A stretch of DNA of 64,000 nucleotides from CAKMZU01 sp965248335. GTDB taxonomy: Bacteria > Pseudomonadota > Gammaproteobacteria > Pseudomonadales > DT-91. Positions 17,864 to 26,545 of the stretch are shown piece after piece. Numbering within the stretch: position 1 is the stretch's first letter; each line of letters starts with the position of its first letter. The notes below the pieces were generated by a model. That model was given only the letters and a program-made list of their open reading frames with translations. It had not been told where the DNA came from and ran no database searches. The position numbers and the translations under genes were made by a program. Location: assembly GCA_965248335.1 (NCBI GenBank), contig CBDFIY010000003.1, positions 372,001 through 436,000 of the forward strand. The letters are read 5' to 3'.

Positions 17864-19009
17864 TTAAGCCTTTAAACAATAGTGTTGGATCAGTTGGTTG
17901 ATCATGGATACGCCTGAAGTAATCTGGTCAAAGGCAAGGAATTCGTCAGGTTGGTGTGCTTGATCAATGCTGCCGGGGCCAAAAACAAGTGTATCAATGC
18001 CCATTTTTTTATAGAAGGGTGCCTCTGTTGCAAAAGCGACGGCTTGTGACTCACTGTTGCTGATAGATTCTGTGAGCGTGACAAGCGGGGAGGTTCTCGC
18101 TTCTTCGAATGCCTCAACGCCTTCAAATAAGGCGTTAAGACTGAACGTTACGCCTGTTTCTTCTGCAACGGGCGCAAGTCTTTGCTTTAATATTTCGCGC
18201 ATGTCGTGATTTTTCATTCCTGGAAGCCCGCGAAAATCGAAGTCTAAAGCACAGCTATTGCAAATACGATTAGGATTGTCGCCGCCGTGAATGCAGCCAA
18301 AGTTTAAAGTTGGATAGGCTACTGCAAAATCCGCCTGCTTATAGTCTTTTTTTAACTCAGCGCGAAATCGTTTTAACTCGGTCAACAGATCATTCATGGC
18401 ATCAATAGCATTGTTCCCTAAAGAAGGGTCAGAAGAATGCCCGCTTTTCCCCGTCAGTGTGATTCGGTTCATCATGATACTTTTATGCATACGAATGGGT
18501 TTAAGGGAGGTAGGTTCACCGATCACAACAGCTTTAGGTGATTGCAGGTCTTTATCGAGCAAGGCTTTTGCGCCGTACATGGTACTTTCTTCATCACAGG
18601 TGGCAATGAGGGTTAACGGGTGTTGAAATGGCTGATCCTTGATACGTGTAAACGCCTCGATTACCAATGAAAAAAAGCCTTTCATGTCGCAGGTTCCCAA
18701 GCCATAAAAGCGATTGTTTTTTTCGGTAAGGGTAAGTGGGTTGGATTGCCAGCGAGATTCGTTATAAGGGACGGTATCCGTATGCCCTGAGAGCACCAAG
18801 CCCCCAGTACCATGTCCGAAACGCGCAATCAGGTTTGCCTTATTCTCTGCAACGGGTTGAATGTCGATTGAAAAACCGAGTTCCTCAAGCCAGCTCGCCA
18901 AAAGATCAATGATATCTCGATTACCCATATCGAAAGCTGGATCTACCGAACTCACTGAAGGCGTTGCTATCAGAGCTTCTAATCTTTGCTGTAAGTTGGG
19001 TAATGGCAT
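17864..19009 (-). CDS. argE: Acetylornithine deacetylase
   Basis: ArgE is an M20-family metallo-deacetylase that releases ornithine from N-acetylornithine. From ATG 19009 it is 381 residues. Metal-site residues are visible: His76 and Asp78 (LSGHTDTVP), Asp108 (GTCDMKG) and Glu140-Glu141 (CDEES), plus the family end motif GPGSIDQAHQPDE. A TTG four codons upstream (19021) keeps the frame open, but ATG with GAGA before it is the better start. Together with argA it gives the linear acetylated arginine route. pit lies just upstream on the same strand. Confidence 0.93.
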   Translation of the reverse strand: MPLPNLQQRLEALIATPSVSSVDPAFDMGNRDIIDLLASWLEELGFSIDIQPVAENKANLIARFGHGTGGLVLSGHTDTVPYNESRWQSNPLTLTEKNNRFYGLGTCDMKGFFSLVIEAFTRIKDQPFQHPLTLIATCDEESTMYGAKALLDKDLQSPKAVVIGEPTSLKPIRMHKSIMMNRITLTGKSGHSSDPSLGNNAIDAMNDLLTELKRFRAELKKDYKQADFAVAYPTLNFGCIHGGDNPNRICNSCALDFDFRGLPGMKNHDMREILKQRLAPVAEETGVTFSLNALFEGVEAFEEARTSPLVTLTESISNSESQAVAFATEAPFYKKMGIDTLVFGPGSIDQAHQPDEFLAFDQITSGVSMINQLIQHYCLKA

Positions 19010-19064
19010 GATTCGTCTCAACGGATTAAAGGAGATAAGACGAAGTATAAAATAGGTGTCGTTT

Positions 19065-20324
19065 TTAGGCCATAAATATCAATTTCAGTAAAAAGTAGAA
19101 GCATATAGCTAAAAAACTTCCTGCTGGAATAGTAATTATCCAAGATTGGAGGATGGAGCGTATGGTCAGCCAGTTTATCTGGTTTTTCCCATGGACAAGT
19201 CCAACGCCAATGACCGCACCAATCAGGGTGTGGGTGGTTGAGATGGGCAGCCCTGTGCCAGATGCAATCACCACCGTAGATGCCGCTGACAGTTCGGCTG
19301 CAAATCCGTGGCTGGGTGTCAGCGCTGTAATACGCTGACCAACAGTTGCCATGACGCGATATCCCATGGTTAATAAACCAATAGAAATACCTATTGCGCC
19401 AATAAGTAATGCCCAATCAGAAATCATGGTTTTGCTGTTTATTGCGCCTTCGCTTTGAAGAACACCAAAGATCGCAGCAAGAGGGCCTACAGCATTAGCA
19501 ACATCATTGGAGCCGTGCGCAAAGGCCATAGAGCAGGCGGTGAAAACCATTAACATGCTAAAAATACGTTCCACGGGATGGTTACGCTTGCCATGATGAG
19601 TAAATTTATCGATACCTCTAATGTAGTGGCGGCCAATCAGCATCATCAGAACCCCGGTGCCGATAGAAATGAGGATACTGTTTGGCAGGTTGATATCGAG
19701 GCCGATATGCTTCAGGCCTTTTGTTAGGGTTATCATGGAAATGATAAATCCGGTTAACAACACATAAAAAGGAACAAACCGCATAGCTGCCTGATAGGTG
19801 TTTTCATTGTCTAAAATAAATTTTTTGACTGACAGGAAAACACAGAATGAAATGACGCCGGCTAAGATGGGTGAGATAACCCAGCTTGAAATAATTGTCC
19901 CTACTTTCTCCCAGTAAATAGCATCAACACCCAATACAAAGGCGCCAAACCCAACGATAGCGCCAACAATGGAGTGTGTCGTAGATACCGGCCAGCCTTT
20001 GTAGCTTGCAATGAGGAGCCAAGTGCCGGCTGCCAAAAGTGAGGCAAGCATGCCCAGTATAAGGACGTCGCCTTTTCCTTCGATGGCTGTGGGATCAATG
20101 ATGCCTTTGCGGATTGTTTCGGTTACCTCTCCACCTGCAAGGTAGGCACCTAAGAATTCAAAAATAATAGCAATGATCAGTGCATGCTTGAGTGTGATTG
20201 CACGTGAGCCAACAGAGGTGGCTATGGCATTGGCTGCATCATTGGCACCCACGCCCCAAGCCATAAAAAACGTAAAGGCTACGGCAAGAACCATAATAAG
20301 CTGGAGGTGGTCGGTTATCGCCAT
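19065..20324 (-). CDS. PiT-family inorganic phosphate transporter
   Basis: A low-affinity, cation-coupled phosphate permease of the inner membrane. The 419-residue protein has about ten hydrophobic segments and both PiT signature repeats: GANDAANAIATSVG (26-39) and GSNDVANAVG (271-280), with the STTHS/STTHT motifs (114-118 and near 365). Length fits bacterial PiT proteins. The small PhoU-like DUF47 gene that often sits directly upstream of pit is absent; the upstream neighbour is a divergent ATPase gene. It is followed by argE in the same direction, 55 bases away. Confidence 0.92.
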   Translation of the reverse strand: MAITDHLQLIMVLAVAFTFFMAWGVGANDAANAIATSVGSRAITLKHALIIAIIFEFLGAYLAGGEVTETIRKGIIDPTAIEGKGDVLILGMLASLLAAGTWLLIASYKGWPVSTTHSIVGAIVGFGAFVLGVDAIYWEKVGTIISSWVISPILAGVISFCVFLSVKKFILDNENTYQAAMRFVPFYVLLTGFIISMITLTKGLKHIGLDINLPNSILISIGTGVLMMLIGRHYIRGIDKFTHHGKRNHPVERIFSMLMVFTACSMAFAHGSNDVANAVGPLAAIFGVLQSEGAINSKTMISDWALLIGAIGISIGLLTMGYRVMATVGQRITALTPSHGFAAELSAASTVVIASGTGLPISTTHTLIGAVIGVGLVHGKNQINWLTIRSILQSWIITIPAGSFLAICFYFLLKLIFMA

Positions 20325-20474
20325 AGTCTATTTTTGTGGTCTATTATAGAGACTTTCTGTTTGACCTAAAGCGATCAGGATAGTTTGATGGGATTCGCAT
20401 AAAAAATAAAATTGTTTGAGTTAGCATTTTTTTACCGGTAGAAAGCATCTTTAGTATTAGAAAGAGCCAATACA

Positions 20475-22238
20475 GTGAAGAACATCGAGGCAGGCCAAAA
20501 GCTGGATTTACCCTTTGTTTTAAAAGAGCTAGTAAGGGCTAAACGGGTGAGCCCAAACGATGCAGATGCACTTTTGTCTCAGCCACGAAGTTCATCTGAT
20601 TTAGCGAAGCACCCTGTGGTCTATATCGCGGATCAGCAAATCACCGACCTTAAACTTCTTAATAAACCGCTGACCAGCCGTGCGCTTTGCGAGTGGCTTG
20701 CGGCTTGTAGTCAGAAGCCTTTGTTTCATATCAATCCGTTAAAAATTGACGCGTCAAAAGTGACGCAAGTGATGTCGTTTGCTTTTGCGAAACAGCATCA
20801 CATTTTAGCCGTTGAAGTGCATAAGGATTATGTCGTTGTGGCAACAGCGCAACCTTTTGCACTAGATTGGGCAGAAAATTTACAGCATGTTTTGAATAAA
20901 GTCATCCGTGTCGTCGTAGCAGACCCGAGTGATATTGTACGATTTTCCACAGAGTTTTATACTTTAGCCAATTCCATTTCAGGTGCGAGTGAGGGGCTTG
21001 CACAAACCCAGCAAAGCATGGAAGCCTATATGCAGCTTGGGGAACTTAAAGACCCTGATGCCAGCGATCAAAATATTGTGACGATTGTGGACTGGCTATT
21101 CCAATACGCTTTTGATCAACGCGCTTCTGACATCCATATCGAACCACGAAAAAATGAAGGATATATCCGTTTCCGGATAGACGGTGTCTTGCATCATGTT
21201 TACGACATGCCCATTAAGCCGTTAATTGCGATGACCAGTCGGATTAAAACGATGGGGCGAATGAATATTGCTGAAAAACGAAAACCGCAAGATGGTCGAC
21301 TCAAAACAAAAACACCTGAAGGGCAAGAAATTGATTTACGTTTGTCGACCATCCCGACGGCATTTGGTGAAAAGTTGGTTATCCGAATCTTTGACCCTGA
21401 AGTCTTATTAAAAAGTTTTTCTCAGCTAGGTCTTCAGCAGCAAGATTTAAAACACTGGAAAACGATGACTGGAAAACCTCACGGTATTGTTTTAGTGACG
21501 GGGCCAACAGGGTCGGGGAAAACAACGACGCTCTATTCAACACTGAAAAGCATGGCAACACCTGAGGTAAACGTTTGCACCATTGAAGACCCCATTGAAA
21601 TGATTGAAGAGAGCTTTAATCAAATGCAAGTGCATCATGCGATTGGGTTAGATTTTGCCGAAGGGGTACGTGCATTGCTAAGGCAAGACCCAGATATCAT
21701 GATGATTGGTGAGATTCGCGATAAAGAAACGGCACAAATGGCGGTGCAGGCGGCTTTAACCGGTCATCTTGTCTTATCGACACTGCATACCAATGATGCG
21801 CCATCAGCCATTACTCGACTACAGGAGGTTGGTTTGCCGCCATACCTTGTCAGGGCGACCCTTGTTGGCGTGATGGCGCAACGCCTTGTGCGAACACTAT
21901 GTAAAGATTGCAAGGAAGAGCAGCCCATTGATATGACGCTATGGAAGGAATTAACCGCGCCCTTTAATGTAGAGCCACCTGCGCGGGTTTTTCATCCAAA
22001 AGGATGTTTAGACTGCAGGAATACAGGATTCAAAGGGCGTGTTGGCATCTATGAGATTTTGCAAATTAATGACCAGTTATCGCCAGCGATTAGTGATCAA
22101 ACCGATACACAAGCTTTACGACGATTAGGGATGAAAAACGGTATGCGAACTTTGCGGTTAAGTGGTGCTCAAAAAGTAGCGGCAGGCATGACAACCATTG
22201 AAGAAATATTAAGAGTTGCGCCACAATCTTTTCATTGA
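20475..22238 (+). CDS. GspE/PilB-family secretion or pilus assembly ATPase
   Basis: A hexameric ATPase of the type II secretion/type IV pilus class. The 587-residue protein has an N-terminal MshEN-like domain (about 20-165), then the catalytic core with the Asp box (ASDIHIEP, 217-224), Walker A GPTGSGKT (343-350), Walker B DPDIMMIGEIRD (405-416), His box (LSTLHTND, 434-441) and a tetracysteine zinc site Cys476, Cys479, Cys511, Cys514. These place it with assembly ATPases (GspE, PilB) rather than retraction ATPase PilT. Start is GTG 20475. No other pilus or secretion gene is near, so the machine it serves is unknown. glnE follows after 18 bases. Confidence 0.88.
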   Translation: MKNIEAGQKLDLPFVLKELVRAKRVSPNDADALLSQPRSSSDLAKHPVVYIADQQITDLKLLNKPLTSRALCEWLAACSQKPLFHINPLKIDASKVTQVMSFAFAKQHHILAVEVHKDYVVVATAQPFALDWAENLQHVLNKVIRVVVADPSDIVRFSTEFYTLANSISGASEGLAQTQQSMEAYMQLGELKDPDASDQNIVTIVDWLFQYAFDQRASDIHIEPRKNEGYIRFRIDGVLHHVYDMPIKPLIAMTSRIKTMGRMNIAEKRKPQDGRLKTKTPEGQEIDLRLSTIPTAFGEKLVIRIFDPEVLLKSFSQLGLQQQDLKHWKTMTGKPHGIVLVTGPTGSGKTTTLYSTLKSMATPEVNVCTIEDPIEMIEESFNQMQVHHAIGLDFAEGVRALLRQDPDIMMIGEIRDKETAQMAVQAALTGHLVLSTLHTNDAPSAITRLQEVGLPPYLVRATLVGVMAQRLVRTLCKDCKEEQPIDMTLWKELTAPFNVEPPARVFHPKGCLDCRNTGFKGRVGIYEILQINDQLSPAISDQTDTQALRRLGMKNGMRTLRLSGAQKVAAGMTTIEEILRVAPQSFH

Positions 22239-22256
22239 CCGGCTTGGGAGTTACCT

Positions 22257-25193
22257 ATGAATGATGCGAGTAAATCGTTGACCTTGATGGATGTATCAAG
22301 CAAGCAAGTTGCTGTTTTTGCTAAGCAGTCACTGATGTCTTTTTGGGAAAATCTAGAGAGAAATAGTGATGAAGATCAGTGGAGCGATGCGTATCGATTG
22401 ATGAAACCCATGACCTTAACGGCTTTGAATAGAGCGTTGTTTTTTAGCCTTTTTTTACAGAGAACGTTGTTAGCACAACCGCAATGCCTGAATCAGCTAC
22501 TGCGATTGCCGCTTATGGATAAACCGTTACCTCTAGATTTTTTTACTGACACGTTGTCGGCATGTAACGCGGATCAAGAAGAAGTTTTCGCTAAACAGTT
22601 AAGAAATACGCGCGCACTGATGATGTCTCGCTTCATTATTCAGCACTTTAATGCAACCGTACCGTTGCAGCAATTAACGACAGAGTTAAGCCTTTTCGCG
22701 GACGCTTGTATTCAAAGAGCCTGTGCTTGGCATTATGATGACCTGATGAAGCGTTTTGGTTGTCCTGTGGGTGGGCTAACTCAGCAGCGGCAGGAAATGG
22801 TGGTTCTAGGCATGGGAAAACTCGGTGCTTTTGAACTCAACTTGTCATCTGATATCGATTTGATTTTTGCTTACCCAGAGGCGGGTATGACGAACGGCAG
22901 CGAGTCCATTACCAATCAAGAGTTTTTCAGCCAACTGGGAAAGCGGTTAATTTATACATTAAACCGAAAAACGGCTGAAGGATTTGTTTTTCGTGTTGAT
23001 ATGCGCTTACGCCCTTATGGCCAAAGTGGCTTGTTAGTGTATAGTTTTCAGGCTTTAGAAAACTATTACCAAGACCAAGGGCGTGAGTGGGAACGCTATG
23101 CGATGATTAAAGCGAGGGCGATTGGTTCACCATATCAAGGCAAGACTTTAGAGCGATTATTTAGCCCCTTTGTCTATCGCAAATATACAGATTTCACCGC
23201 GTTAGATGGTATTCGTGATATGAAAACCTTAATCGTTAAAGAAGTGAGGCGATTAGGAAAGAGTGATGATATAAAGCTCGGTGCTGGCGGCATTCGAGAA
23301 GTTGAATTTATTGCTCAGGCTCATCAGTTAATTTATGGCGGCAAAAAAAGCGAGTTGCAAATACGTGATTTGGAAGGGGTATTGAACCAGTTGCAACAAT
23401 TAAACCTGCTTGCTGATGATGCCGTTTCAGAATTATTGTTAGCTTATCGATTTTTACGTAATGTCGAACATTGCTTGCAAGCATTTAACGATGAGCAAAC
23501 GCATAAGTTGCCACAGACAGAAACCGATCAAAAAAAATTGGCTTTGGCCATGCATTTTGACAGTTGGAATGCTTTTTCTCAGGTACTTAATAAACACCAA
23601 CTGGCGATAAGAAAATATTTTGATGGATTGATAGAAAAGGACTTTGAATGCTTGCCAAAAGGCTTGCCTTTGCCTTTTGATTTGGAAAAAAACGACTATT
23701 CAGGTATGACTCACTGGATGAAATTACACGCCTTCACAGACGAAAAAATAGAAGCAGTTTCATCATTTATACGACAAGAAAAGATACAAAGACTAAGTGT
23801 TATTGAATGGAGTCGTTTAACGCGGTGCTTGCAATTGATACTGCCGGTGCTGAGCGATAATAAAGGTTGTGACAAAACAGTTGGTTTGATGCTTAGCCTA
23901 TTGGAGTCCGTTGTGCAGCGGAGTAGCTATTTAGTGCTTCTCTACGAAAACCCACAAGTTATCGAACGCCTTTTGAGTATTGCTGCGGCAAGCTCGTGGG
24001 TAATGCATCAGTTCATTCAATACCCAGCGTTACTGGATGAACTGCTTGAAGAGAAAAGTTGTGACGAATTATCGTCCTTGAAAGGTATTACAAATAATCT
24101 GCAGCAGCAGGCGCTAAGAGTTCCTCAAGATGACTTGGAAGAGCAGATGGATATGCTGCGTTATTTCAAAATGGCGAATGTATCGACTATTTCGCTTGCA
24201 GAGATTCATGGCGATATATCGTTATTCAGTGTCAGTGGCGATCTCACGCATCTGGCGGAATCAATTTTGGCCTATGTGCTCGATATGGCTTGGTACCATT
24301 TGACGCAAAAGTTTGGCTACCCCACAAAAAACGATAAACCGTTTGAAAAGCCACCTTTTGCGATTGTCGCTTATGGGAAGCTTGGTGGTAGCGAGTTAAG
24401 TTATCAGTCGGATCTTGATCTAGTCTTTATGTATGATGCGCCGATGCATAGCATGACAGATGGGGATAACCCTATTGATAATGTGGCTTTCTTTACACGT
24501 TTAGGGCAGCGAATTATCCATATGTTGTCAACGCGTACAAAAATGGGCCAGCTGTATGAGATTGATATGCGGTTACGCCCCTCGGGTAATAAAGGCTTGT
24601 TGGTGACTTCATTAGGTGCCTTCTCGCATTATCAGGCACAAAATGCCTGGACTTGGGAGCAGCAAGCATTGGTTCGGGCTAGGGTTGTTGCAGGTTCAGC
24701 ATCGATTGCATCAAGGTTTCAGGCGTTGCGTGAGTCCATACTCCAAATGCCTCGGGATAGCGCCGTCCTTGCTGAGGAAGTGGTTGCGATGCGACAAAAA
24801 ATGTTCGATCATTTAACGCCCGCACATACCAAAGATGAGGCTGCTGAGGTTTTTGATTTAAAACATAGTCGCTGGGGGATTATTGACCTGGAATTTATGG
24901 TACAGTACGCCGTTCTGGCTTTTGCGCATAAGTTTACCCAGCTTACCGATTACACCGATAATATTCGACTCCTCGAAGTCATGGCAGATTGTCACCTGAT
25001 TACCGATCAGGAACGAAGCGATTTGGTCAATGCTTATCAAGCTTACCGATCTTTTGGTCATCTGCTGGCATTAAAGCAAGAAAAGAATGAAGCAAAAACT
25101 GATACGTTTTCCGAGCATCGGTTTATAGTGAAAACTGTTTGGCAAAAATTAATAGACCCGCACCTGTGTGGCGGTGATCAAGATAAGTGTTAG
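22257..25193 (+). CDS. glnE: Glutamine synthetase adenylyltransferase / adenylyl-removing enzyme
   Basis: GlnE adds AMP to glutamine synthetase when glutamine is plentiful and removes it when nitrogen is short, under PII control. The 978-residue bifunctional protein carries two nucleotidyltransferase domains: the N-terminal adenylyl-removing site (GMGKLGAFELNLSSDIDLIF, from 185) and the C-terminal adenylyltransferase site (YGKLGGSELSYQSDLDLVF, from about 705). Each is followed by the usual helical regulatory domain. E. coli GlnE is 946 residues. It runs into ilvE with an 10-base gap. Confidence 0.96.
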   Translation: MNDASKSLTLMDVSSKQVAVFAKQSLMSFWENLERNSDEDQWSDAYRLMKPMTLTALNRALFFSLFLQRTLLAQPQCLNQLLRLPLMDKPLPLDFFTDTLSACNADQEEVFAKQLRNTRALMMSRFIIQHFNATVPLQQLTTELSLFADACIQRACAWHYDDLMKRFGCPVGGLTQQRQEMVVLGMGKLGAFELNLSSDIDLIFAYPEAGMTNGSESITNQEFFSQLGKRLIYTLNRKTAEGFVFRVDMRLRPYGQSGLLVYSFQALENYYQDQGREWERYAMIKARAIGSPYQGKTLERLFSPFVYRKYTDFTALDGIRDMKTLIVKEVRRLGKSDDIKLGAGGIREVEFIAQAHQLIYGGKKSELQIRDLEGVLNQLQQLNLLADDAVSELLLAYRFLRNVEHCLQAFNDEQTHKLPQTETDQKKLALAMHFDSWNAFSQVLNKHQLAIRKYFDGLIEKDFECLPKGLPLPFDLEKNDYSGMTHWMKLHAFTDEKIEAVSSFIRQEKIQRLSVIEWSRLTRCLQLILPVLSDNKGCDKTVGLMLSLLESVVQRSSYLVLLYENPQVIERLLSIAAASSWVMHQFIQYPALLDELLEEKSCDELSSLKGITNNLQQQALRVPQDDLEEQMDMLRYFKMANVSTISLAEIHGDISLFSVSGDLTHLAESILAYVLDMAWYHLTQKFGYPTKNDKPFEKPPFAIVAYGKLGGSELSYQSDLDLVFMYDAPMHSMTDGDNPIDNVAFFTRLGQRIIHMLSTRTKMGQLYEIDMRLRPSGNKGLLVTSLGAFSHYQAQNAWTWEQQALVRARVVAGSASIASRFQALRESILQMPRDSAVLAEEVVAMRQKMFDHLTPAHTKDEAAEVFDLKHSRWGIIDLEFMVQYAVLAFAHKFTQLTDYTDNIRLLEVMADCHLITDQERSDLVNAYQAYRSFGHLLALKQEKNEAKTDTFSEHRFIVKTVWQKLIDPHLCGGDQDKC

Positions 25194-25203
25194 GAGTTTA
25201 AGT

Positions 25204-26130
25204 ATGACGATGGCAGATCGTGATGGCGTGATTTGGTTCGATGGAGAGTTGGTTCCATGGAGAGATGCCAGAGTTCATGTGTTAACCCATACTTTACATT
25301 ACGGCCTAGGTGTTTTTGAAGGTGTGCGAGCTTACGAAACACAAAAAAAGGGCACCTGTATTTTTCGTCTTCAGGAGCATACAGATCGCCTGTTTCGCTC
25401 AGCGCATATTTTGCAAATGGATATGCCATTTTCTAAAGACGTGCTTAATGAGGCACAAAAACAAGTTGTCAGAGAAAATAATCTGACAGAAGCCTATCTT
25501 CGACCAATGTGTTTTTATGGGTCAGAAGGTATGGGGTTACGTGCAGATAACCTTAAATCTCATGTCATTATTGCGGCTTGGGATTGGCCGACCTATATGT
25601 CACCTGATGCGATTGAAAAAGGCATTGATGTAAAGACATCCTCTTATACGCGTCACCATGTCAATATTTCGATGTGTAAAGCGAAAGCGAATGGCCATTA
25701 CATCAACTCGATGCTAGCACTTAAAGAGGCCTTGGATAGTGGCGCTGAAGAGGCCTTGTTATTAGATAACGAAGGGTATGTGGCCGAGGGTTCTGGCGAA
25801 AATGTTTTCTTGGTGCGTGATGGCGTCATTTATACGCCTGAACTCACTTCTTGCTTAGATGGTATTACCAGAAATACGATTTTCCATTTTGCTGAAGAGC
25901 TGGGTATTGAAGTGCGTGAAAAGCGTATCACGCGTGATGAAGTTTATGTGGCCGATGAAGCATTCTTCACAGGGACGGCTGCCGAAGTGCTACCCATTAA
26001 GCAATTGGATCGCCGTAATATTGGCGAAGGCAAGCGTGGTCCTATTACTGAGAAACTGCAAGCGATGTACTTTGATCAAGTTAAAGGGCGTCGTGATGAA
26101 TTTGACGAGTGGCAAACACCTGTCAAATAA
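25204..26130 (+). CDS. ilvE: Branched-chain amino acid aminotransferase
   Basis: IlvE is a class IV PLP enzyme that performs the last step of leucine, isoleucine and valine synthesis. From ATG 25204 it is 308 residues (E. coli 309), beginning MTMADRDGVIWFDGELVPW. The PLP lysine is Lys161 (KAKANGHYINSM) and the phosphate-binding GEN motif appears in EGSGENVFLV. An AGGAG lies before 25204; the frame reaches back to 25168 inside glnE but those residues are not IlvE-like. glnE-ilvE adjacency is seen in other gammaproteobacteria such as Pseudomonas. Confidence 0.95.
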   Translation: MTMADRDGVIWFDGELVPWRDARVHVLTHTLHYGLGVFEGVRAYETQKKGTCIFRLQEHTDRLFRSAHILQMDMPFSKDVLNEAQKQVVRENNLTEAYLRPMCFYGSEGMGLRADNLKSHVIIAAWDWPTYMSPDAIEKGIDVKTSSYTRHHVNISMCKAKANGHYINSMLALKEALDSGAEEALLLDNEGYVAEGSGENVFLVRDGVIYTPELTSCLDGITRNTIFHFAEELGIEVREKRITRDEVYVADEAFFTGTAAEVLPIKQLDRRNIGEGKRGPITEKLQAMYFDQVKGRRDEFDEWQTPVK

Positions 26131-26158
26131 AAGTTATTAGTTATACAAAATTATGCTC

Positions 26159-26178
26159 AGCCGTGGTTTTACACGGCT
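26159..26178 (+). terminator. Hairpin downstream of ilvE
   Basis: AGCCGTG (26159-26165) and CACGGCT (26172-26178) form a perfect 7-bp stem with loop GTTTTA, 28 bases after the ilvE stop. There is no T-run after it, so it may be a weak terminator or a 3'-end-stabilising hairpin. Confidence 0.45.
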
Positions 26179-26308
26179 TATACCGGTCGCCCTTGAAGAT
26201 GCAAGTGTGTTGGCCGCGCTCGCTCACCCCAATCATTTACTGACTGTAAGTTCATGGGGATTCGCTCGCTTGCCGCCTTCTTACACCTCTAATTCCGATG
26301 GGTATATA
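26179..26308. repeat. MITE-like interspersed repeat, copy 2
   Basis: The longest copy (about 130 bases), beginning TATACCGGTCG and ending CCGATGGGTATA. It shares with copies 1 and 3 the blocks CCCCAATCA, ATTCGCTCGCTTGC (in copy 1 GTTTGCTCGCTTGC) and AATTCCGATGG. It has about ten extra bases (GCGCTCGCTC) before the inner stem. Ends are TATA on both sides. Confidence 0.8.
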
Positions 26309-26545
26309 TTTAAAGTATCCTTTATAGCCCATCCAAAGCGGCAGATTGATCAAATCGAACGTCGCGTTATTTCAAGTACGTTTCCCCCTTATTACAAACA
26401 CTCAAAATTTAATGCTTGCCACTGGGAGTAGAGATTTTTGATGTTCAATTCATCGTCGTATAAGTAAATATCCAATTTCCAATTTGAATATAGTCAAACC
26501 TCACACAATACTAGTTAAGGTATTTTTGCTAGGGAAAGCGAAATT

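Larger units (their letters stand above)
26131..26545. other. Intergenic region after ilvE, holding a hairpin and repeat copy 2
   Basis: A 415-base gap. It contains a 7-bp hairpin (26159-26178) abutting the second copy of the dispersed repeat (26179-26308), then AT-rich sequence leading to the next gene. An open frame of 92 codons crosses the repeat, but its sequence is the repeat and it is not credible as protein. Confidence 0.6.

Noticed and set aside
26153..26431. 92-codon plus-strand open frame after ilvE
   Set aside because: It runs through repeat copy 2; the frame is not preserved in the other copies and has no SD.
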